Shown piece by piece: positions 1-5,879 of a stretch of DNA of 12,145 nucleotides (the first letter of the stretch is position 1; each line of letters starts with the position of its first letter). A program made the translations under genes and the position numbers. Below the pieces are notes generated by a model. The model worked only from the letters and a program-made list of their open reading frames with translations. It did not search any database and was not told where the DNA came from. The DNA is from Auxenochlorella pyrenoidosa (Eukaryota > Chlorophyta > Trebouxiophyceae > Chlorellales > Chlorellaceae): assembly GCA_001430745.1 (NCBI GenBank), contig KQ482007.1, positions 370,043 through 382,187 on the forward strand. The letters are read 5' to 3'.

Positions 1-257
1 GGGGGGGGGTCTATGTGCCCTTGTGGCTGGTCTCTCGGGATGCTCCGAAAGGAGCAGCAAACACCTGGGGCGAGCATCTGGCAGTCAAGCAGGCAAGAGG
101 GACCAGCCCTGTGTGGGCCGGGCGGCACGGACCGCCTGCAACGCCCAGTGGGTTGGCACCAGCTTTCGAGTATGGGACCAGCACCCGGACACGCGAGCGA
201 CCACACAGCTGTGGCCAGCAAGTGGGGGTGCAGGCCCCCGGAACGCGGCAGGCGCTC
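1..257. other. window edge, probable intron of the leftmost minus-strand gene
   Basis: This stretch begins with a run of nine G. On the minus strand it follows the GTGAGC donor of the leftmost gene. A possible acceptor (CGCCCCAG before GTGTTTGC, around 60) would start a short exon, but phase and coding quality do not settle it. The G run at the edge may border an assembly gap. Confidence 0.3.
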
Positions 258-259
258 AC

Positions 260-1054
260 CCACGACGGGGGAGGGCCGAGCAAAAAAGGCATAGTAGAGG
301 GCCCCCAGACGGCCGAGCCCCGCCGCCGTGGGCTGCAGCGCCGCAACGTCCAGCACGTCTGCGGCGGGCGGGAGGGGCGTAAGGGGCGCGTTGCTTGCGA
401 CATCAGGCCGCTTGGAGAGACACGGCTGGGTGATGTCCCAGCTCCGCCGGGCTCGTTGTCACGCTCAGCTTGCGTTGGATGCTGACCGGGGGCAGAGAGG
501 CAGCGACTGCCTGAGCCCGGGCTGGAAGTGCCGGCTCTGCAACCCTGCTTCACAATGCACAAAGCACAGAAGCGGCAGCAGCAACAGGAAGGCAGGCATC
601 CTGACAGCAACAGCCACTGCCGTGCAGGCGGCATCGCTCGCAGCGCAACCTTGAATGTGCACCGGCACGCAGCACAGACAAAAGCGGAAGTCCGAGCAGC
701 CGCACCTGCGCCCAGCGTTCCCACCACGCCTGCCACCGGGCCGCCCACCGGCGCCGGCAGTGCCGCCTCCAGCGCAGCCATGCTGGCCTGCCACCCAGCA
801 GCCGCCTCCGGGCTGCCCAGGCTGGCAAGCGCTGCAGTGAGGCTGGCTGCGGTGCCAGAGGCCAGAGAGAGCAGCTCAACGGGGTCTCCGGCCACTGCCT
901 GGGTGGCCAGGCGCCGCCGGCCGGCCGCCTTTGGTCGCCGCCGGGCGGGCAGCGGCAAGATGCCGCTGCCGCGCTGCTGCTGGGTGCTGCATGCGGGGCC
1001 TGCCATGCTGCTGCTCAGCTGGCGCTGACATGCCAGACCTGCTGTAGCCGCCAT
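260..1054 (-). CDS. 5' part of a probable organelle-targeted protein (partial, two exons resolved)
   Basis: Exon 1 is 1054-706 and exon 2 is 358-260, both minus strand. The intron has a GTGCGG donor and a CCGCCGCAG acceptor; exon 1 ends in phase 1 and exon 2 opens in phase 1, giving a continuous frame. Residues 1-50 are rich in Ser, Arg, Ala and Gln with almost no acidic residues, as in a chloroplast or mitochondrial transit peptide. An Ala/Leu-rich stretch follows. Exon 2 (residues 117-149) has a short hydrophobic segment, GLGRLGALYYAFFA, followed by RPSP. It ends at a GTGAGC donor at 259-258, so the rest lies in the last 257 bases or beyond the edge. The start at 1054 has a good ATGGC context; Met17 at 1006 is an alternative. 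I do not recognise the family. A hydrophobic segment before RPSP vaguely recalls the region ahead of the kinase domain in STN7/STN8-type thylakoid kinases, but no kinase motif is visible here. Confidence 0.5.
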
Positions 1055-1622
1055 GCTGCGCCGCGAGGGAGTGGTGCACCCTGCGGAAGAGCGGGAAGAA
1101 GCATTTGAGAAGCAGGGGCCAGTTGGAGGGGCGGCAAGTGGCGGCGCCAAGCGGCAGCGCAGCGGTGTGAGTCCGTGGCCAGAAAGGTGAGGGCCATGCT
1201 GCTGCCGCAGTAGCAGCTCAATGGGTTATTGCAGTGGGGCGGGCGAGGGGCCCTGCAAGCGCCTTGAGTCTGACAGTGGGAGAGCCCTTGGCGGAAGGAC
1301 CGCCTCGCAGCTCACAATTCGAACTGCTGCAATCGCTACAGGCGAAGCTCCAAGCGATCCAGCGGCGCCGACAGGTAGGCTGCGCGGCGCTGTGGGAGGC
1401 TGGGGCTCGAGCTTGGGAGACTCCGACGCAGCGAAGAATAATGAGAGCAATTCGCAGTGAGCGATGCGCAATGCCGTCACGTTCGTCGAAACCCCTCACA
1501 GCATCACTTGGGATGAAGCGCTGGGCACGCTGCTGCCGCCAGTCGGCTGGCAGGCTCACCAGGGAGTTCCCAGAGGGTGGATTGGTGATTGGGACCACAA
1601 CACGCATGTGGAGAGTGCATGA
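1053..1622 (+). CDS. small unrecognised multi-exon protein gene
   Basis: Exon 1 is 1053-1186: the ATG has an ideal GCCGCC context, an in-frame stop lies upstream, and 44 codons encode a charged N-terminus beginning MLRREGVVHPAEEREEAFEK. It ends in phase 2 at an AAAG|GTGAGG donor. A second segment, 1311-1374, follows a CCTCGCAG acceptor in matching phase. It encodes an amphipathic stretch, SSQFELLQSLQAKLQAIQ, then RRRQ, and ends at CAG|GTAGGC. A third open segment, 1464-1622, contains SITWDEALGTLLPPVGWQ and WIGDWDHNTHVESA and then stops; it has four Trp in 52 codons. The CTCACAG acceptor at 1501 fits exon 1 (phase 2) but not segment 2 (phase 0), so the middle of the model is unresolved: segment 2 could be an alternative exon, or another frame may be used. 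A TGTAA signal follows at 1972. A 193-codon minus-strand ORF over the same bases is the competing interpretation. I do not recognise the product. Confidence 0.4.
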
Positions 1623-1832
1623 AGAGTGCTCGTTGACCAAGTTGACATGCCCAGTGTGAGGACCTGCCCGGCTCCTTGCACAGCGTGTACGCTGGCTCGT
1701 GCACGTGAGGCAGCACTGCAGACTTGGGGAGCAAGGTACTGCACGCCCAACCAAAGAGGTTTGAATCCGTTTGATTGTTATCGGCACGAGCCATGCCATA
1801 ACCTCTCATGCGTGTCTTGGCCATGCTGCATG

Positions 1833-1865
1833 GCAGGTGGGCAAGCAAAAGCAGGTGGGCAAGCA
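1833..1865. repeat. 15-base direct repeat
   Basis: GCAGGTGGGCAAGCA occurs at 1833-1847 and again at 1851-1865, separated by three bases. It is a short local duplication with no evident function. Confidence 0.7.
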
Positions 1866-1971
1866 CCAGCTCTGCGAAGCGCATCAAAGCAGTTTCCACA
1901 GGATGATGATCAACTGCACGCAGGCCCAGGCTCCTGTTGTGCAGACATAACTTGAACTGGCTTAGGCATAT

Positions 1972-1976
1972 TGTAA
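1972..1976 (+). terminator. TGTAA polyadenylation signal
   Basis: TGTAA is the standard polyadenylation signal of chlorophyte nuclear genes. Here it lies 350 bases after the stop at 1622 in the same orientation, and it would end the transcript near 1990. This supports a plus-strand transcription unit starting near 1053. Confidence 0.5.
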
Positions 1977-2016
1977 GCAGTAGCAATGATGGGCAGTATC
2001 AGATGCAAGACAGCTG

Positions 2017-2367
2017 TCAGTCGTGAGCAAAGGCAGTCTTGGCATCAGGTGGGCCATAGCTACAAAACCTTGCACAGTAGCCTGCCTTGCGTCTTTCCTT
2101 GTCTTCTGGAGTCATATCATCGTAATCTGCAAGCTCGCATCAATAAAAACACGCTGACTGTTGCTGTGCGTGCCACCTCGCATCTACAGATGCGACACAT
2201 GCACTGAGCAGCAGAGCACGTGGCGGCTGGCATGACCTAGCAGACATATGCCGTCGCTGACACATGGCACCTTCATCCAGCGCCCGAGACACTTTCTGCG
2301 GTGCTTCCCCGACCTCCCTCGCCCTCCTTGCAGTGTTGTAAACATGGCGTGTACTGGCCACGGCCAC
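2017..2367 (-). pseudogene. two-exon antisense gene remnant or partial small gene
   Basis: The downstream segment (2126-2017) is opened by a GCTTGCAG acceptor and reads D-YDDMTPEDKERRKAGY followed by CARFCSYGPP and a stop after AFAHD. It is rich in charged residues and highly protein-like. The upstream segment (open from about 2367 to 2271) reads AREVGEAPQKVSRALDE and ends at GAAG|GTGCCA in phase 1, exactly the phase the downstream segment needs across a 144-base intron. There is no in-frame ATG in the upstream segment and a TAA stop lies further upstream, so the 5' end is missing or sits in an unseen exon. Upstream on this strand lies the first exon of the divergently oriented glycosyltransferase gene. 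Codons in the last segment favour A and T at third positions far more than neighbouring genes do. I do not recognise the family. Confidence 0.35.
2178..2195. repeat. perfect palindrome
   Basis: TCGCATCT and AGATGCGA form perfect 8-base inverted arms around a central AC. It lies in the intron of the antisense remnant and 229 bases before the glycosyltransferase start codon. It could be a binding site for a dimeric factor or chance. Confidence 0.6.
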
Positions 2368-2423
2368 TACTGAGCCCGGGCTGGTTGTGCCGAGACCCTT
2401 TGGGATTTACAAAGTGAGCGTTG
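2368..2423 (+). promoter_or_regulatory. 5' flank of the glycosyltransferase gene
   Basis: These bases lie just before the start codon at 2424. A TTACA at 2407-2411 (TGTAA on the minus strand) is present. The wider upstream region has a CACGTG at 2217-2222 and a plus-strand TGTAA at 2337-2341. No TATA box is evident. Confidence 0.25.
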
Positions 2424-5400
2424 ATGGCAGAGCCCCCGCCGCCTCCCAAACCGCGGCGAGGCCGGCGAGCACTTCTGTCGCTCGCCCTCCTGGCGGTCGT
2501 CCTGGGGCTTACGATCATCCAGGTACGTAGAAGTTCAAAACCAAGCGATCCGTCCAGGACGGCAAGGCGCTGCCGTATTGTGCCAGCGCCGCCAGTTGCC
2601 CGCACCGCCTGCCAGGGCCTCACAGCTCTGCCCTTGCTGTCCCATGCCGGTGGGCCTGCAGGTGGGCCCGAGCACCCTGGGGCGCATAGCCTGGATCGCC
2701 AGCGTCGCGCCTCAGCAGCAGCAGCAGGGCCAGCCATGCAGTGGCGTCCCCCTGCCGCCGGCGCCGCCTCGCCACCCAGACACCTCGGCACTGCCTGCTG
2801 CTGAGGCAGCAAAGAGCCTGCCCCAGGGCGAGGATGATTCCTATGTTGCCTTCTGTATCATAGCTAAGGGTGGGTGCTGCCGGCGCTGGCGCGAGCGGGC
2901 AGGGCGCAGGTTCCAACGGGAGCGGCAGCCCCCAGTCTTTGGTGCATGCACTGCAGGCTCACAGGCCCAGCTGCGCTAGCGGCTTGCCCGTCCGTCCTAA
3001 ATGGGTGCTGCAGCAAGAAGCCTGAGACTCAGTCTGACGTCAGACTTTGGGCAACGGTCTGGCATGTGCCCAGGTCTGGCACCGAGCCACCTGCTGCGCA
3101 GCCTCTGTTGCCCACCTGCCCTCGTGCCCTGATTTGCCCACCCACCCCTCGCAGACGAGCACTGCGACATCCGGGAGTGGGTGCTGCACCATGCCAGCAT
3201 CGGCGTGGGCAAGTTTTACCTGTTTGACACGCAGGCGCGCTGCCCACTGGGGGTTGGGGTGGGGCGCTGGTCACCGGCGGCCTGCCCCTGCATGCGATGC
3301 CCTCTGGTGCGATGCCCAGCTCTGCCGCACGGCCCCCCGGGCCTCTGTCCGCGCAGTTGCCTGGGTCCCTTGGCCCGGCCGCCGCTCAGTCGCTCCACCG
3401 TTCTCATGCCGCATGGCTGCCCTTCCCCAACCCCGCAACCTCTCCCCGGCCCGCATTGCTATGCCTGCAGTCTGACCCCCCCATGCACCCCGTGCTGGAC
3501 GACCTCATTGGGTCGGGGCTTGTGCGATACCAGTACCTAACGAACGACACAACCGAGGCAAGTCGGGTGCCAGGCTGCCGATGCACGACCGCGAGCGAGC
3601 GAGGCGCTCCTTCCTATGGCGCCTCCACTGCCTTTGGCCTGCCTACTTGCCAGGGCCTTCTCGCCCGGCGTGGGGCCCACAGGTTGCGACTCGGACTCGC
3701 TCCAGCCGCTGCCACCGCTGCCGTGCAGATTGAGCTTGAGACGCCTCGCCCGGGGCGCTCATATAACTGGCAGCGCCCTGTGTACAGGCTCTGCCTGGAG
3801 CGCTTTGGCGCGCGGCACACGTGGATGGGTGAGTTTTCCGTTTGTTTTTGTTTTTTTCCGGTTTTTGGTCTTTTTGGTGTGGAGGGGGTACCAGCGCCGC
3901 CCTCCCTGCTGCTGCCTTTGGGCGCGGGCATGGGCGGCTTGGCCGAGCGAGGCATGACACGCTGCAGAGCGCGCCCGCACTCGCTGACGTGCCCCCTGCG
4001 CCAGTCCCCGCCCCCGGCGCCCCTACCTGGCATCCAGCCCAACCTGCCACGGAGCCATGCGTTGTGCCCCCTCCTAATCCCCCCCCCCCCCCACCCCCCA
4101 CCCCACCCACCCCCCCGGCAGGCTTCTTCGACGCTGACGAGTTTGTGGTCATGCAGGGCGCCACGGCCGGCGCTCCCGGCTCCCTGCCCGACCTGCTGCA
4201 GCGATACGAGGCCTACGCCGGCCTTGTGCTGCACTGGCGCGTGTTTGACTTTGGGGGGCACGTGCTGCGCCCGCCCGGCGGCGTGCTGGCGTCCTACACG
4301 GGCTGCAACCCGCGGCTGTCGCAGCTGGTCAAGAGCCTGGTGCAGCCGCAGTGGGTGCGCACCCTGCAGGTGGGCGGGGTGGGCCTGGCGGCCGGGAGGG
4401 GTGGGGCAGCCAAGAGTGTCGTGGCTGTGTGGGGGTTTGAGGCAGAGGGTTGAAGGCATGGCTGAAAGAACGGCCCCAAGTACAGCTGCAGGCGGGGAGG
4501 CACCGTGCCCCGCCCGCTGAGGGTTGGAAGCCGCCCGCTGGCGGCGGATCCAGGGCCTGCCAAACACGAGCCAGCGCCTCCTCTGCCTAGCAGTCGCCCA
4601 TAACCTCTCCCTCGACGCATGCCCCTTACCCATGCCTCGCACCCGGGTGCTCGCGCTTCCCCTCCGCCCAGCCCCCGTCCCACACAGGCCCCATCCCACC
4701 TACCCCACCCCCCTGCTGCAGACCGTGCACACCTTTGCCTTCCTCAACAAGACCTATGCAGTAAACACCAAGGGGGTCAGGGTGTGGAAGCCGGCGATGC
4801 CACGCGGCAAGGTGAGCTGGCAGCCGGGGCTGCCAGGCCGGGCGAGCCGGCTGCGAGGTGCAGTGCCAGGCTGGTGCAGCGCGCTGCTGCTGGCCGGGCC
4901 GGCCGGGCTGATGCTGTCCTGCTGTGCAGCCAGTCATGGCAGCCTGTCTGTGAAGGCTCGCCTGCCTGGACCACATTCCTGCCTGCCAAAGCTGCTAGCC
5001 CGCCTGCCTGCTCCACCAGAGCCTCCCCGTTTTCCCCACACACATCCCGGGCCTGCCCTGCCACCCGCCCCGCAGGAGTCTGAGGAGGGGGCTGTGCTGC
5101 ACCACTACATCTCCCGCTCGCTGGCCGACTTTGAGGTGGGGCGGGGTGGGGCAGGGAGCAGAGGGGCAGGCAGCAGGGGAGCAACAGGCAGGGGGTCAGG
5201 GGGTAGGGCTGCAGCGCGGCTGGCATCACCGGCACACGGCAGCTGCGCAGCTGGCCGGAATGCAGAGCCCTGCAGAAATGCAGCAAAGCATTACAGCGCC
5301 AGAGCATTGCAGGATTGCCCTCCGCTTTCCTGGTACCAAAGCCCCCCCAAACACACACTCACACACACACACACACACACGCACGCACACACCCCGCAGG

Positions 5401-5627
5401 TCAAGACGCGGCGCCGCGGCGGCGCCGGCTCCGTCAAGACCCTGGAGAACTTTATTGACTACCACCGCAGCGCCAGGGGGGTCTGCACCGTGGGGGTGCC
5501 ACTGGGCCAGGCACTGGCGGCGCGCTATGACCTCGCCAGGCACGTCCCCGCCCGGTGCCTGGACACGGAGCGGCGGCGGCGGCGCGCGCTGCGCAGGCGG
5601 CGGCAACGGCGGCGGCGGCGGAAGTGA
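2424..5627 (+). CDS. GT92/DUF23-type membrane glycosyltransferase, nine exons
   Basis: Exons are 2424-2522, 2662-2869, 3155-3234, 3471-3557, 3729-3828, 4122-4369, 4722-4811, 5076-5135 and 5400-5627. They total 1200 bases (399 residues), and every junction is in phase. Residues 1-15 are a Pro/Arg cytosolic tail and 16-32 a single membrane anchor (type II, Golgi-like), followed by a low-complexity stem with five Gln. The catalytic domain starts with YVAFCIIAKDE (94-104). It continues with CDIREWVLHHASIGVGKFYL and FD (about 106-127), a turn with SDPP, VLDDLIGSGLVRYQYL, and YRLCLERFGARHTWM. The metal-binding FFDADEF follows, with the DxDE at residues 195-198. These are the expected landmarks of the GT92 (DUF23) / Glyco_tranf_2_4 fold, which transfers a sugar, galactose in characterised animal and plant members; the substrate here is unknown. 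The C-terminus has HHYISRSLADF, FIDYHRSARG and a tail of almost pure Arg. Introns 3 and 4 appear to use GC donors. The start is the first ATG directly before the anchor. Confidence 0.82.
3558..3728 (+). other. GC-AG intron 4 of the glycosyltransferase gene, in frame and stop-free
   Basis: The donor is GAG|GCAAGT, the canonical context for GC introns, and the acceptor is CCGTGCAG. The intron is 171 bases, divisible by three, and contains no stop in the gene's frame, so retention would add 57 residues. A GT donor nine bases downstream (CGG|GTGCCA) would also keep the frame and is the alternative. Confidence 0.6.
3829..4121 (+). other. intron 5 with T-rich 5' part and a 14-base C run
   Basis: The donor is ATGG|GTGAGT and the acceptor CCCCGGCAG. 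A T-rich stretch (about 3836-3882) follows the donor. Near the acceptor there is a run of 14 C at 4079-4092, followed by further C runs to 4117. The C tract is an extreme polypyrimidine tract and gives the minus strand G-quadruplex potential. Confidence 0.7.
5136..5399 (+). other. intron 8 with G-run cluster and CA microsatellite
   Basis: The donor is GAG|GTGGGG and the acceptor CCCCGCAG. At 5136-5206 there are many runs of three to five G on the coding strand, a strong G-quadruplex candidate. At 5349-5392 a CA dinucleotide repeat with minor interruptions (one CT, two CG) lies directly before the acceptor. Confidence 0.7.
5349..5392. repeat. CA dinucleotide microsatellite
   Basis: About 21 CA units with a few substitutions, inside intron 8 and ending within ten bases of the acceptor AG. 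It is probably length-polymorphic. Confidence 0.9.
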
Positions 5628-5653
5628 GGGGAGCGGGGTTGCGCCGCCCTCAG

Positions 5654-5759
5654 GACAACCGGCGATGAAGAAATAATGCCCATTGGCATACTCATGGCAA
5701 CTATATGACAACCGGCGGTGAAGAAATAATGCCCATTGGCATACTCATGGCAACTATAT
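5654..5759. repeat. 53-base tandem duplication
   Basis: Copy 1 is 5654-5706 and copy 2 is 5707-5759; they differ at one position (A at 5665, G at 5718). Each unit contains ATGCC-CATT-GGCAT, a five-base hairpin with a four-base loop. It starts 27 bases after the glycosyltransferase stop codon, in the convergent spacer, and is markedly more AT-rich than its surroundings. Near identity points to a recent event. Confidence 0.95.
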
Positions 5760-5879
5760 GCGATTCTTGATTCAGCAAGTGACACAGTTTATAGACTTCG
5801 CTTACACGAAGTGCAGTTGGACGTGATCACATAGAGGATGAAGTCAGGCAGAAGCAGCCACGCACACCGAAAACCTGCC
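5760..5879 (-). other. 3' flank of the mTERF-family gene
   Basis: This 120-base AT-richer stretch follows the minus-strand stop codon. It holds a TGTAA signal within a small hairpin. No coding exon was seen. No plus-strand TGTAA for the convergent glycosyltransferase gene was found between 5628 and 5880. Confidence 0.5.
5795..5812 (-). terminator. TGTAA polyadenylation signal in a hairpin loop
   Basis: On the minus strand TGTAA occupies 5806-5802, 74 bases after the mTERF-family stop codon at 5880. The signal sits in the six-base loop between perfect arms ACTTCG (5795-5800) and CGAAGT (5807-5812). Confidence 0.55.

Larger units (their letters stand above)
1623..2016 (+). other. probable 3' untranslated region and intergenic spacer
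   Basis: GC content falls visibly here compared with the flanking exons. No convincing coding exon was found on either strand. The stretch holds a 15-base direct repeat, a CACGTG at 1702-1707 and a plus-strand TGTAA at 1972-1976, so it is best read as the 3' untranslated region of the small gene upstream. Confidence 0.4.

Noticed and set aside
11..1150. Unspliced 379-codon minus-strand frame as one gene
   Set aside because: It begins at a TTG, and after about residue 150 the sequence loses protein character. A phase-matched intron with clear GT and AG sites gives a better exon 2 in another frame.
1218..1799. 193-codon minus-strand open frame
   Set aside because: Parts look protein-like, but it overlaps plus-strand exon candidates with good splice sites and a TGTAA signal in the plus orientation. 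Kept only as the competing interpretation.
3297..4520. 407-codon plus-strand open frame
   Set aside because: It contains exons 4 and 5 of the glycosyltransferase gene in its frame, but then runs through intron 5 and reads exon 6 in the wrong frame. The spliced model explains the conserved motifs.
3614..4699. 361-codon minus-strand open frame
   Set aside because: It is antisense to glycosyltransferase exons and introns, is Gly/Arg/Ala-rich with low complexity, and arises from high GC.
5349..5392. CRISPR-like or satellite array
   Set aside because: It is a plain CA microsatellite inside an intron, with no spacers.
5525..5785. Minus-strand repeat-peptide ORF over the tandem duplication
   Set aside because: It is produced by the 53-base duplication reading open. 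It overlaps the 3' ends of two real genes and has no domain character.
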